From: Thozetella sp. PMI_491
Taxonomy: Eukaryota > Ascomycota > Sordariomycetes > Chaetosphaeriales > Chaetosphaeriaceae
Length of the DNA: 64,000 nt
Assembly: GCA_021432635.1 (NCBI GenBank)
Contig: MU270092.1
Span: 62,001 to 126,000, forward strand
Reading direction: 5' to 3'
Numbering within the stretch: position 1 is the first letter of the stretch; every line of letters begins with the position of its first letter. A program made the translations under genes and the position numbers. Shown here one piece after another: positions 21,989-33,661 of this stretch. The notes beneath the pieces were generated by a model, which saw nothing but the letters and a program-made list of their open reading frames with translations, was not told the origin of the DNA and did no database searches.

Positions 21989-22990
21989 AGTGGTATATAT
22001 GAGAATGGAATGAGATGAAATGGAAATCCACGCTATGCTGCTAAAAGTGCCGATGAGACTATTGGCTCTGGTAAAGACTACCTGAAGCCTGGGGGGCTCA
22101 AGTGGTAGTTATAGTCGTGATAAAATAGAGCCACGATGTGAGGCTCAGACCTGGAGCTGCCCTCTTCCGTACCCCTGAGGGCCCGAGTGCGGACCGACGC
22201 CTGCCTTACGGTCGCCATCTCTGCGACAGGAATCCGTCCACTGGAGGTTCTACGGGCCGGTGTTGCGTGCGCGATCCGGAATGCGATTGGCCACTTGAGG
22301 TTTTCGTCTGGCTAGAAGTTCAGAAGCTCAGATGAAACCATCTTGACCTATCGCATGGACAGCCGAGGTGGCGGAGAGCCGAGTGCATAGACAGACAGGC
22401 GAAACATCCCATTGCGCACCCAGTAAAAATTATCTTATACTTGCTTCGATCAACAAAAACTCTCTCTTGACAATGTTTCCGTCTGTTGAGCATTTGGGCC
22501 AGCGTGAAGTGTCAACGCTATGAGACCAACCCAGGGTTCAACCTGTTGATGGGCTCCAGTCGGTGGCGGAGAGCACTAGCACCTTTCCAGCTAGCCAAAC
22601 GAGAGAAAAGAAAAGGCAGGCTGGCAGGGTGGAGAAGAGCAGGTTTATGTGTATCGGGAGGCACAGCTCATTATGCTTTCATGAGAAGAACCTGGGATAG
22701 AACCTAGATGGGCGAGCTGGGCGTCTGCACCAGCCGTGCACTGGAGGCCGGTTGCAACTCGGACCGAACACTTTGACAACTTCCGGCGACTGATCTGAAT
22801 TTCGGTCACAAATAGCGGCAGAAATTTTGATTCCATTATTAGCTCTCGCTGCTGGCCCTCGTCACATGCGGCTGCTGCCAGGACACAAACACCAGACGAC
22901 GCCCTCTACCGAGGCTGGTCTGCCATCCCGCCAGCTCACCCACCCCGACGTAAACATCCTGGGGGCTGATCTCTGTGGAACCACCTCCAT
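21989..22990. other. 1.0 kb intergenic, no gene seen
   Basis: This is the promoter side of the HsbA-like gene and the 3' side of the CMD-like gene. Several 60-90-codon frames are present but none has a recognisable composition. A possible TATA-like element (TATTTTATC on the minus strand) lies at about 22119-22128. Confidence 0.4.
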
Positions 22991-23410
22991 TTACATCTCC
23001 CCCTTCTGCTTCATCTCATCCAAAGTGCGTTGAGTCACCCGAAAGCCCTCGAGGCCGGCCGGCAGCCCGGCGTATATGCTCGCCTGCAACAGCGTCTCCT
23101 GGATCTGCCCCTCTGTGCACCCGTTCCGCACTGCGCCCCGGACGTGCACCCCGAGCTCGGTGCTCTTTCCTAGAGCCATGAGCATGGCCAGGTTCAGCAG
23201 CGACCGCGTCTTGCGATCTAAGCCCGGGCGCCCCCAGATCAGGCCCCAGCCGGCCTCGGTGGCGAGCTCCTGCATGGGTCGTGAGAAGTCGGGAACCTCG
23301 CTCCACGAGCGGTTGACGTGCTCCTCACCCGTCACCTGGCGCCGGATCTCGATCCCTTCGTCGAAGAGGGCTTTCCGGGCCTGAGCCCGGGCGTCGTTGT
23401 TCTGGGCCAT
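22991..23410 (-). CDS. Carboxymuconolactone-decarboxylase-family protein
   Basis: A single exon of 139 aa, starting at 23410 (MAQNNDARAQARKALF). An upstream in-frame extension exists, but it has no protein-like start and is probably leader. The CMD core is clear: RPGLDRKTRSLLNLAMLMAL (61-80), then GVHVRGAVRNGCTEGQIQET (87-106). The family includes 4-carboxymuconolactone decarboxylase of the protocatechuate branch and AhpD-type peroxidase partners. No CxxC pair is present (the only Cys is in NGCTEG), so AhpD-type disulfide chemistry is unlikely and a decarboxylase-like or unknown activity is favoured. Intact CMD proteins usually measure 120-150 residues, so the gene looks complete. Confidence 0.85.
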   Translation of the reverse strand: MAQNNDARAQARKALFDEGIEIRRQVTGEEHVNRSWSEVPDFSRPMQELATEAGWGLIWGRPGLDRKTRSLLNLAMLMALGKSTELGVHVRGAVRNGCTEGQIQETLLQASIYAGLPAGLEGFRVTQRTLDEMKQKGEM

Positions 23411-24053
23411 TGTACGAGAAGACTGCAATCTGACTGTGCTGGCAAGGATTGTTCGTCTAGAAAGCCGGGTGCTATGTCGCCCTTCACTTATAAGATGGCA
23501 AGCAAATAGACGCGGAAAATGAACATAGAGCCCATCGAGGTTGGTGGTAGTAGATCCGGCCGTTCCTCCCCGCATTTTCTCGGCCCCTCACAACATCTCA
23601 CGTCATAGCTCCTATTCGATGAGCTGCAGCCCGTCTCGACCGAGGTTATAGACAGTCGAGTGTAGCCCTACGACTCTACCTAGTCCGTCATCGGAGAATA
23701 CCCGCCTGCTGCTCTGCACTATCCTGATAGGTTGATACTCGAAACAACTTACTGCATGGCCTATTGTGCATGGCATGCATGAGAGTCTGACTTTGTCGGC
23801 CGCCTGCTATCGCTCAAACCGCTCTATTATCTCTCGTATCTCAGGTGCCTACTATTTTGCTACTACATCGAGAATACTAAGATTAAGGCCAAGTTGCCCT
23901 GGAGCGCCTTTCCGTTACCGAACCCTGCCTATCACCTCACAATACGCCTTCCGAAGACCCAGGCCCTTGTTAAATTATACATCCACTTGGTAGCTGAGGT
24001 GCCTCCATAATAATCCCTCAAAGTATGATCGCTGTGACAATACCTTGTAGCGA
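23411..24053. other. Intergenic with degenerate TA-rich segment
   Basis: The part from about 23580 to 24040 is rich in TA and CTA steps, with a broken reading stretch (around RLRPSCPGAPFRYRTLPIT). This resembles the relic region at 13.1-16.3 kb. No intact gene is seen. Confidence 0.4.
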
Positions 24054-27000
24054 CTAGAGTTTTGCGATGGCCTGCAGCAGGACCTCGAAGCCCTTCTCGT
24101 CAACCTCCACGCCGTTCTCGTCCTTACCGTCCCGGAGCAGGCTGGCGACATCGCTTAGCACACCGAGCGGAATGTAGCAGCCCGTCTTGGCCCTCTCCAG
24201 GCTTTCCTTGAGACGGCTTGTGTGTTCCCATTCCTTGGCAGCCACCTCAGCACGTTCGATGACGCGGTCCGAAATGCCACACATGGCAGCGCAGTGCATA
24301 CCGAACGAGCCCTCGGCAACCCCGTCTTCGAGCTTGTACAGGAACGTGACTGCCCGCTGGGCCTTGTCGACCTCGATCTGCATGCGCTGGGCGCGGATCT
24401 CGGGGTGGTTCTCGAACTCAGTCGCCAGAGAGTGGTAGTGAGTTGCGAAGAACCCGACACAACCAATATGGGTGGCCACGTGATGAAGCACCGCCTGGGC
24501 GACTGCAACACCATCGTATGACGAGGTGCCTCGGCCGAGCTCATCTAAGATGACCAGAGAGCGAGGGGTGGCCTCGGAGAGGATCTTCTTGGTCTCAGAC
24601 AGCTCGACAAAGAAGGTACTCTGCGCGGCAAAGATGTTGTCGTTGGCTCCCAGCCGAGACATGATGCGGTCAATAGGTGTCAGCCGAGCCGAGACGGCGG
24701 GCACATAGCAGCCGATCTGGGCCATGATCACGGCTGTGCAGGACTGTCTAGGGGTTAGTATAGACAAAGCAGTGTGGGAGGGGAAGAGCGACGTACCATC
24801 CGAAGAACAGTCGATTTGCCGGCAGCGTTCGCGCCCGTGAGCAGGTTGATCTTGGCTTCGTCACCACCCAACTTAATGTCGTTGGGAATGAAGTCGGACA
24901 CCGTGTTGACCATGCACGGGTGCCTCAGCTCCTGGAACTCGACTACACTCCGCTCGTCGTCTAGGAAGACGGGGCGGCAGCTCGGCTCGCCCAGCGCCGA
25001 GGACGTCTTGGCCAAGCTGATGAGGCAGTCGAGCTGTGAGACAACGCGGATGGCTTGCAGCCAGACCTCGTAGTCGGTGTCAAACTTCTGGCAGAACCGT
25101 GCCGACACATCCTTGACGATCTGCGAGTGCAGCTCCTCCGTCTCCTGGAGCTCTCGGATGAGGTCCTCGAGCTCCCGGAAGTAGTACCGTTTGACGGCCG
25201 CCGTCGCCGACATCTGGCGCCACTTTGCGGGCACCTTGACCGTCTTTGGCGCTTCGATCTGGTAGATCTCCTTGCCAATGTCGGTGAACTTGAGAGTCCG
25301 GCACTTGAGGGCCGACTTCTGCTGCTCGAGGAGGGTTGAGAGCTCCTTCTTGATTCGTGTGATCTCGGCCTGGCTGTTGTCGTATTCCTCCACCACCCCT
25401 GGGCTGGGCATCAGGATCTTCTCGTCGCGAGCCCTCTTCCTATCAAAAGCCGTTTCCCAATAGCCCAACGGCTCCTTGAGATCGGGCATGGCCGAGATGA
25501 GCTTGTCCACGAGGCTGTTCCCGCCGCCGAAAGCGCCTAGGAGTCCCATGGTATAGTCAATCTGCTCAAACCCTTCCAGAACTCTGACGAAATCGTCTGG
25601 TTTGCAGGCACCGGCGTGCACGCGCGAGATCAGTCTCTCCAGATCTGGCATCTTAGTCATCTGGGCAGAGAATTGCTCCCGGATGCTGCGGTCGGCGTTG
25701 AGCATGTCCACAGCGTCCAGCCTCTCGTTGATCTTCTGGATGTTGCAGAGGGGATGGCATACCCACTGGCGGAAGAGCCGCTTGCCGAACGGAGTGACGC
25801 ATCGGTTGAGAAGGTTGAACAGCGTCCCCTCGGAGCCGCCATTGGCAGTGTTGGCGAAGACCTCGAGGTTAATCAGGGTCTGTCCGTCGAGAATCAGCGT
25901 GCCGTTTCGCTGGATCGGGCTGTACCACTCGAAGTTGCCCTGCGAGAGAAGGTTCTGCTCGATCTTGAGCACCCGGAGGTACTGCACCAGGGCACCCAGA
26001 GCAGACATGAGGAGGTCCTTGTCTCTCGCCTGCTCGAGCTTCTCGGGCCACACTGCTTCCTTCTCGCCTTCGCGCACGAAGTAGTCGTTGCACTCTAGCT
26101 CTCGCCTGGTCTGCTCGGCATCCCAGAACTGTGTCCCCGGCTTGAGGTTGTTCCAGATGGTAGTGGGAGATGTGTTGTTCTTGAGGATCCGAAGCGCCTT
26201 GGTGGACAGGTGCGACTTCTCCAGGAGGAGCTCACGTGGGGATGTCTGGGCTACAAAGGTCTCGAACTTAGTCAGGTCCACATCGTCCTCGAACTCCGTG
26301 ATGAAGAACTGGCCAGTGGCGGCGTCGACGAAAGCGAGACCGAAGTGAGGCTTGCCGTCCACGATGCTCTCTTTGATGGCAGCGCAGTAAGTGGCCATGT
26401 CGTCCTGGAGCATGCTGCCCTCGACGAGGGTACCGCCCGTCAGGATGCATGCCAGCTCGCGGCGGATGATCTTGTCCGCCTTCTTGGCCTTGGTGTCGCG
26501 CTCACGCATCTCCTTGCCGAGGGCGGACTCCATCTGGTCAACCCTCGCCACCTTGTAACCCTTGGCGACGAACTGGTTGACCCACAAGTTGAGGGAGCCC
26601 TCGGGCACCCCAACCATGCGCATGTTGACGCGGTCGGTGAGCTTCAGGTCGAAGAGCTGGTGGCCGATGGTTGCATCGTTCTCATAGAGCTCGAAGAACT
26701 TGCCCTTCTTGAAGAAGACGATGGTATCCCAGAGCTTGCTCTTGATCTCCCAATACTGCTGCTCGAATGGCGAGAACTTATTTTGCGCCGCTCGAGGGAT
26801 GTGAATGGTGGTTGGGTCATAGTCTGGGTGGCCCGGGGGGTTCTGGTTACTGTCCAAGATATTGGCAAGCCAGGGGTACCTCTCTTCGGGTTCCTTGGTG
26901 TGCGGCTTGACCTTGGCATTCGAAGTCGGGGACTTCTTTGTGATGGTGGGAGTGAACGACTTAGCAGCGCCGGGCTGGACGGTGTCCGGATCGTACTTCC

Positions 27001-27891
27001 ACTGCTGGGCCGTCGAGGTAGATGGGACGTCTTCCATCGAAAGATCCTCGTCCTCGTCGGCCTCAACTGGGGTGGGCGAGGACGAGACATTCGATCGCTT
27101 TCGTGACGCAGACGGCTTGCTGGCTGGCCTCTTCCGCTTCTTAGACTTGGAGGGTGCGTCCGAGTCGTCCGAAACCACAAAGTCGGCCATGTCTGTTACG
27201 GGAGGTGTTAGCGTGGAGCGCATACACATATATCCGCCGTCGCATACCATCGTCATCATCTTCATTCACGGCATCCTCAGCAACCTGGTAGTCGTCTTCC
27301 TCATCTTCAGGGATGGCGGGGCGGCGACGCTGCCGAGACCTTTTAGTCCTCGAGACCATCACGTCTTCGTCGTCGTCGGATAGCTCGGCGTAGTTCACAG
27401 CCTTTTTGGTCTGTAAATACGAAGGTTTCGTTAGCAAGGTAGGTTGGAGATGGGGGACACAGGTGGGATCGGCGCACCTTGCGGGAGGGGCTGCTCGCCA
27501 GATTCGCGGGGGCCTGCTTGATGATAATCTCAGCAGGGCTGACCGGCGACGGTAGATTTTCGTCAACTACCTTGGCGATGGTTAGGTTTTCCTGGGAGCT
27601 AGGGGGCTCGATTGCATCGCTGCTGGGCACGGGGGTTATGTTGGCAGGCCGCTTGATGGTGGGCATTGAGTTGGACTTGGTCGTTTCCTGCAGGCATGGC
27701 GAAGAGGCGGCCTCCTTCTTGACTGCAGAGGTTGGCTTCGCAGAAGCCGGGCTGCTAGCGTTCCCACTGCCACCGGCCTTGGAGAAGAAGCCGAGGATGC
27801 TCTGCTGCTTGCCCGTCGAGGTCTGTCCGGCCTTCTTCGCCGCCACAGGAGTCTTCGCGGGTGTGCGAGCCGTCGCCGCTTTCTCCCCCAT
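24054..27891 (-). CDS. msh6: DNA mismatch repair protein MSH6
   Basis: Exons 27478-27891, 27248-27410, 24797-27192 and 24054-24743 encode 1220 aa. With MSH2 it would form MutS-alpha, which recognises base mismatches and short loops in the nucleus. A PCNA-interacting box is visible at residues 29-36 (QQSILGFF), followed by a disordered acidic/basic region. The mismatch-contacting Phe-X-Glu lies in GKFFELYE (about 358-360). The Walker A motif is TGANAAGKST (978-987), and Walker B with the signature is LVILDELGRGTSSYDG (Asp1058, Glu1059). The last exon carries the helix-turn-helix dimer region. The start is the ATG at 27891 (MGEKAATART). The intron before the last exon is 53 bp and falls just after the Walker A helix. 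Two GTCGCGAC palindromes lie upstream. Confidence 0.97.
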
Positions 27892-28425
27892 TTTCAATTG
27901 CGTCGGTGGATATCTCGCTCTGCAATACTAGGCACTTGAGGCACAGAACACGGTATGGAGCACAATATAGGACTGGTGAGTGTCTAGGAGAGAAAGCCGA
28001 GAGCTCGCGTGGAGGTTGAAACCCGGACCTGGGTTCCATTAAAAAGCGACGCGACACCGGGGTCGGAAGTCGCGACCGGGGAGGGCGGTCGCGACAGACC
28101 GCGTAAAAGCGGGTCGGGGTCTCCACGCATTTCCCGCAAAACCCCCACTTCTAGGCGTTCCAGCGTCGCGGGGACCCTGCGCCAGCTATTAAACTTAAAC
28201 GAACGTCTTGACAAGGCAAGATGGACAAGCAAGCATCGCAGGGCAGGGAGGCAGCTAAAATATGGGAATTGATGGAAAAGAAGCGTTTCAATGGTATCGG
28301 ATAACAAGAAAAAACCACGGGCTAGAATACCTAAAATCTATTGCATAGAAACTCCATCAGAACAATTCGCCGTTTGAGAAACAAACACTCGCGTCCCCCT
28401 GGTCTGGTCTCCAATCTGCGCCACA
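27892..28425. promoter_or_regulatory. msh6 promoter side with paired GTCGCGAC palindromes
   Basis: 534 bp lie between the msh6 start and the 3' end of the monooxygenase gene. Two identical 8-bp palindromes, GTCGCGAC, occur at 28069-28076 and 28088-28095, about 180-200 bp before the msh6 start, inside a CG-rich block. They resemble, but do not match, the ACGCGT element used by yeast cell-cycle factors on repair genes. Confidence 0.35.
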
Positions 28426-29676
28426 TTATTGGCCAGTGATGGACATGAAAAAGCGACCAGCTGCAAGTCCCGCCATGAAAAGCATGTATTTGAAGCCGGT
28501 GCAATGGCCAAGACTGATCCGCTGATGGGAGCTCTTGAGAGTCGAGACGGCCCGGCGTAGGCTGACCTTGTCATACGCTGCGACCGCCGGCTGGAGGCCA
28601 CTGGCTTTGCATAGCTTCTCGGCCAGATCCCAGCCGTCCTTGAGAGCAAGGTTCGCTCCGTTGCCGGCAAAGGGGCTTACGGCATGGTTTGCATCGCCTA
28701 GGAAGACAACGCCCTGGAGGGTCATGTCGTGGGAGAAGGGAGCTTTGTCATAGGCGGGAAGCACAATCGCCGTGGACGCGTCTGTAGCCTCGACGATTGT
28801 CCGGAACTGCTCTCCAAACGACGCGCCGAGCTCCAACGCCTCATTCTTGAACTCCGAAAACTCCTCCGGCGTCATGCCCCGGCGCGGCCCACCCCGCGGC
28901 TCTTCACGCTTGCTCAGTGCCCACACGACATGCTCCTTGTCAACTGCCGAGACGAAGCAGCAGACACCATCGCCAGATACCAGAAGACCCCAGTCCTCGT
29001 TGAGAGGGCTTGGGATCCCCTGAGGAAAGTAGGCGCTCCCACCTAGCTGCACTGCTCCGGCGGACTGGAGATTGTCGTCGGGTCGGAAGCTCGCCCGCAC
29101 CTTGCTGCGTGCGCCATCTGCGGCGATGAGAAGGTCGCACTCTTGCTCAGTCACCTGTCCGTCCTCCCCGGAGATGGTGACCTGGATCCGGCCGTCCTCG
29201 TGCCGCCGGGCCGCCGTGCATGAAGCACCCCAATGGATATTGGCCGGGGTTTTTTCAGCGGCCTCAACCAAGATGCGTCGGAGATCACGGCGTGCAATGC
29301 GGACGGAAGGGGACGGCAGATCCCCGAATGGCTTGGGCCGGACGGCAATGAGCTCGCGCCAGTTGGAATCCCACATTTTGAATTTCCCTGAGTTGATACC
29401 CAGCACGGAAGCGTCCAAGATCTCGTCGAGCATGCCCAGCTGCTGAACGGCGACAAGCCCGCCGTCCTTATCGACACCGTGAAGCGAGAGCGAGTAGCCC
29501 TCCCTGGCCAGAGTGCTTTCCCGCGTGTCTCGGTCGTACACAATGACCTCTGGTGGCTTCAAGGCCGGATCCCACAGCTTGTACAGAGCTGTGACAAAGG
29601 CAGCACCTGCGACCCCGGCGCCCGCCACGATGATCTTCTTCCCCTGAAGGAAGTGGTCGTTTCCTGTCGCCATCAT
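28426..29676 (-). CDS. FAD-dependent aromatic-type monooxygenase
   Basis: A single exon of 416 aa, starting at 29676 (MMATGNDHFLQGKK). The N-terminal Rossmann loop is GAGVAG (19-24), preceded by beta strand KIIVA and followed about 30 residues later by VIVYDRD, the FAD-ribose strand. The second flavin motif is GDANHAVSPFAGNGANLAL (from Gly327). Residues around VRIARRDLRRIL give the usual DG/RR-type motif for NAD(P)H use. This is the group-A flavoprotein hydroxylase family (salicylate/4-hydroxybenzoate hydroxylase, UbiH and TetX-like members). The substrate is not predictable. The tail (GFKYMLFMAGLAAGRFFM) is hydrophobic and could touch a membrane. The gene is divergent from a Zn(II)2Cys6 regulator, which often controls its neighbour. 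Confidence 0.9.
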   Translation of the reverse strand: MMATGNDHFLQGKKIIVAGAGVAGAAFVTALYKLWDPALKPPEVIVYDRDTRESTLAREGYSLSLHGVDKDGGLVAVQQLGMLDEILDASVLGINSGKFKMWDSNWRELIAVRPKPFGDLPSPSVRIARRDLRRILVEAAEKTPANIHWGASCTAARRHEDGRIQVTISGEDGQVTEQECDLLIAADGARSKVRASFRPDDNLQSAGAVQLGGSAYFPQGIPSPLNEDWGLLVSGDGVCCFVSAVDKEHVVWALSKREEPRGGPRRGMTPEEFSEFKNEALELGASFGEQFRTIVEATDASTAIVLPAYDKAPFSHDMTLQGVVFLGDANHAVSPFAGNGANLALKDGWDLAEKLCKASGLQPAVAAYDKVSLRRAVSTLKSSHQRISLGHCTGFKYMLFMAGLAAGRFFMSITGQ

Positions 29677-30603
29677 GTTCGGTGATTTGTTTTGCTTTCG
29701 AAAGAGATAACGCGCTGAAGCCTCTGTCTTTGGTGATCCTCTGGCATCTTCGCTGGGCGTCAACACTTGTTATATACTATCCGTCGCCTCCTCCGGGTCA
29801 CCATCGTTACACATTAACGGGAGGGAGTCCTCGCATTGATGTCCTAACGTTACAATACGGGAGTCGTCACCTCGACGCAATTGTCTGCGACGACGACGAT
29901 AATGAGAAACTATTTTCTTCGGCAAATGAGTCTCTCAGCACTCAGCCTCGTTAGACGTGGTGCGAAGTGCAGTTTCTGGCCTAGCGTAGCATCAGTTGGG
30001 GGCAGCCACAGATCGTTGCCTGCTCATCGCACACGCGTATTTCACAGAAGTCGCGGCACGGCCCTGCCGTTAGCCCCGCAGCGTCAAGAAACGCCCGAAG
30101 AGAGACTGTCGTCGGGCCCGAATTTCGCCCAGGCCGCCCGTCTCGGGGAGAACATTAGCGAGACGCCGGTAGTAGTAACCCCCGAGAATCAGTGCATCAT
30201 TGCATCCACTCGGCACGGGGCCGGGGCCATCTCTGGCTTTCGTATGCGGCCCAAAGGAGCCGCGGCGCCGACCAATGGAGAAAGCGGTGCGACACGGCGG
30301 CACTTTGGTCCAAAGCATCTTCAGCCCTTGGGCAGCAGATTCTGGCTCTCGTTTGCCCATTTCGGAGGAATGGCACGAAGCCACCAGACCCCAAATAGCC
30401 TATAATGAACCCTAACCCCGAGGGTGAAGGAGGCAGAAACCCCACATTGGCGGTTGGTGTGGGGAAGTCCTGCCTGTACTTGCCTCATCACAACCGGTTC
30501 CTTCTCATCCGGCTCGACGGGCAGAGATTTTTTGGGGCGCAACACAATCCCAGTCGTTCGAGTTCCGGCACTGCTCGCACTGCAAGGCCATGCTCCCTTG
30601 CCC
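29677..30603. promoter_or_regulatory. Divergent promoter, monooxygenase / zinc-cluster regulator
   Basis: 927 bp lie between the two start codons. A perfect inverted CGG-N5-CCG (CGG 59-61, CCG 67-69 of the block at 30059-30069) is present, the type of half-site pair bound by Zn(II)2Cys6 dimers. A CCAAT box is at about 30269. Small open frames here have no family motifs. Confidence 0.45.
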
Positions 30604-33327
30604 ATGGAGCATCTCGACTCCCGGACGTCCAATTCGCACCACGGCTCCACTGCCAAGCATGAGCAGCAGAGCCGTAAAGCGGCTGCTTGTTTGGTGCGAC
30701 TCCACCCGCCTCGTGATGTGCCTCGCGGAGCGCTGGCCTTGCTAACCACGGCTGCCAGGTGTGCCGACGAAGCAAGATTCGCTGCGAGAGGGGGCCCGAT
30801 AGGGCTTCGGACCGTTGCCAACGTTGTACCCAACTAGGTGCTCAATGCATCCGCCCGGCATTCCACGTAGGCCGCAGAAAGGGCGTCAAGAAGTACTGCC
30901 CCACCCTTGGTCTGCTTCAATTGCACGAATTGTGGACTGACACCCCCGTCAAGTAAGCGCACGGGGCTGGAGAAGGCTCTCTATCAGATTGAAGAGGCTG
31001 TAAGGCGTTCTGGGTCCAGCCGGGGAGATGCCGCGAAGGCCGTGTCCAACATCAAGGCGCTGCTCGGCCCCGGAGCCGAGGACGCGCTGAAGAAGGACGC
31101 CAGCCCCGACCATCCCCGCCAGGGCGTGGATGCAGGAGGTATGCCGGATGCGTCCTCGGACGACAGCTCCGGCTCTGACCAAGAGGATGATCACCGTACG
31201 CAAAGCACGGTGGTGGCTCAGGGTCGCGTCCCAGAGGAGAGCCTGGCCATTGACGATGCGGAGAATCCGCTTCAGCTGCTCGCGAGAGCATCTGACCTTC
31301 ACGTATCCCCAGCATCCGGGGCCGGCCAGCCCGCCTCGCCAGACAGCATAATTCGCCGGACACCTCATCCCCATGACTCGGAAAGTAGTTTGCTGGAAGC
31401 GGAAAACTTCTTCCGTTTTGGCCAGTTCAACCTTGATGCAGGCCCGGAGCTGGACCCTATCGAGCTCGGTTTGGTCACGGATGAAGAGGCGGACTCCCTA
31501 TTCTCGTTGTACGTATCAACTATTCTTCGCTGCGTCATCGGGCGCTGGACGGAGGGCCTACTGACATGCCGAGTTCCAAAGTTTCCATCAGAAGCTGGCT
31601 CATACCCGATGGGGCCTCGATCCTGTCTTGTATACATCAGCTTTTACGCGCTCAAGATCTGCCTTCCTGTTCACTTCGATTCTAGCGGCGTCTGCCTTGT
31701 TTATGCCGTCAGCGAGTGCGCTCTCAAGGAGGCTGTCTAACCACTGCAGAACTCTGGCGAGTCGGATCATCGCGAACCGTTTCCGGTCAGTAGAGATTGT
31801 TTTGGCTTTCATGGTCAATGTCCCGTGGATGTTTCCTGGGAAACACAGCGCGGACGATGAGACGTGTTGGTATGTATCGATGGCGACAACCATGGCGATC
31901 GACCTCTCCCTACACAAGATAATCGTGGCCCCGGAATCGTCGAGAGATGGGATGGTTGGAACCATACCTCGCGCAGACTGCATCGACCCAAAGCTCGCAT
32001 TATCTCTGGACGGCTTTGGAGAGGTGGATCCGGTCTCGGATGTAGGACGCCGGCTTCTTCGGCGGCGAGAGAGATGCTGGATCGCTCTTTTTGTTCTCGA
32101 GCGAGGGTAAGCGCCAGGGCCCGGGAATTTCTAGGTCTGTACCCAGATCCGCTGACGTGTTTATGATAGGATGTGCCTAGCCCGAGGGCGAGTCTACACC
32201 GTTCCAGTCACGCCAATCCTCCGGCTCTGCGATCAGTGGCATATGTCGAGTATTGCGGACACCATGGATGGTCATCTCGCTAGCATGGCGGTCCTTCGAC
32301 GGGATCTGGTGAGTGATGAGTTGCAACTGACCTTCGAATGAGTTCTAATTCTCTCGCTCCAGGACGATCTGTTTGCCACTATCCGATCCGTTTGCGACGG
32401 CTCCCAAACGATTCTCACGAATGGATCCGTGACTGCCCAATCGTAAGTTGCAAGATTACCGCGGGAAAGCCCTTGACAAAAAGTCTAATTTATCTGTAGA
32501 ATACAGACGATAGTTGAGAATTTTTTCGAGAAGTGGCAGGCGAGATGGGGTATGTCCATTGGAACTGGACCTCGTAAGCAAATGCCAGCGCTTCTGGAGA
32601 CTTTCTGAGCCTAACCATACCATTAGAGCACCAGCTACCGCCTTATGTGCAGATTCTTGTCACTCACACCCGTCTTTCAATTTACGGCAGCGTCATTAAC
32701 CATCCTACGGCGCCTACTGAAGTTCGGCATTTCTTCCACAATGCCGGTCTCTCGTCCGCTCTGAATGTCATGCGCGCGGCAGTCCGGGGCGAAAGTCAGC
32801 TTATGTCGATGCCAAACAACACTGCTATCATGATCTCCTTCGCAGCCTGCTTCGCTCTTCGGCTGTGCGGCCAGATATCAGGCAACTCAAGCCTGGCCCC
32901 CAGCATTAGGAAGCTGATCGAGGAGACGGCCGGCGTGTTGGAGCGGATAGGCTCGGTTACGCCACACAGGAACGGCATGTCAACCCTCTACGGAAAATAT
33001 TTGAGATGCATCGTGAGAAAGGCGGCATCTACAACCACCGCAAGGCCAGAGGCATCCGTGCAGCAGCAGTTCACTCCCCTCCGTCGTACAAGCCAAGCCG
33101 GTTTTGCAGCGACAGAGCCAATGATCAGTGGGCCGGGCGTGGGTTACATGGTGGCCCCTGCATACGCCGAGCAGGTCCAGTTCTCGACCATGTCGGACGA
33201 TCAGATCGCGGAAGCATTAAACCGAGCGGGCAATGAATTTGATCCCGACTTGAACATGTTCTCCTGGGACGACGCTGCCGCTCTCGATTGGTTGAACTGG
33301 TCCAACCTGCCCGAGTTCGGAACTTAA
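30604..33327 (+). CDS. Zn(II)2Cys6 fungal transcription factor
   Basis: Eight exons (30604-30693, 30759-30892, 30954-31512, 31574-32106, 32170-32308, 32363-32442, 32500-32549, 32627-33327) encode 761 aa. The zinc cluster is split by the first intron: Cys29 is in exon 1, and Cys32, 39, 50, 53 and 60 are in exon 2, giving C-x2-C-x6-C-x10-C-x2-C-x6-C. Next come the basic linker GRRKGVKNKRTGLEKAL and a short coiled coil. Residues 85-220 are disordered and Ser/Asp-rich. A fungal middle-homology-type helical region follows (LYTSAFTRSRSAFLFTSILA, then WYVSMATTMAIDLSLHK). The acidic end (SWDDAAALDWLNW) looks like an activation domain. The third intron uses the weak donor GTATCA. The target is probably the adjacent monooxygenase (inference). 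The exact regulator subfamily is not recognised. Confidence 0.85.
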
Positions 33328-33661
33328 GCCCCTTCCGCTTACCAAAAACGGGCCAGGGCGTCATCTCATTGCCCGAGTCAGTTTGTTTCCTCTCGAGACG
33401 CCTTGCATGGCGCCGCAACGGCGTCGGTCAAGGGGGGCTGAACCAGGGTCCAGCTTGCTGTGGGGCTCCCGGCCATATTTCTGGCCACCGGCCTCCGAGG
33501 CATTCCCCAATTCCCCGCCCAGGACCACGAGACCAAATTGATGAGAGGTCCGCGACACACCCTGGCTGTGAACTTCAGCCGCTCAATTGACGTCGAAAAC
33601 CCGGGGAGAGCCAGCCCAGAAGCTTCCTCTCTGCTTTGATCCTACGATATTCAGCGCAAAC
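33328..33661. other. Short intergenic, nothing seen
   Basis: 334 bp between two co-directional genes. I see no TATA box or repeat. Confidence 0.4.

Noticed and set aside
26210-27106. 298-codon open frame antisense to MSH6
   Set aside because: It lies wholly inside MSH6 coding sequence, has Leu/Gly/Val-rich shadow composition and no motif; it arises from codon bias of the real gene.
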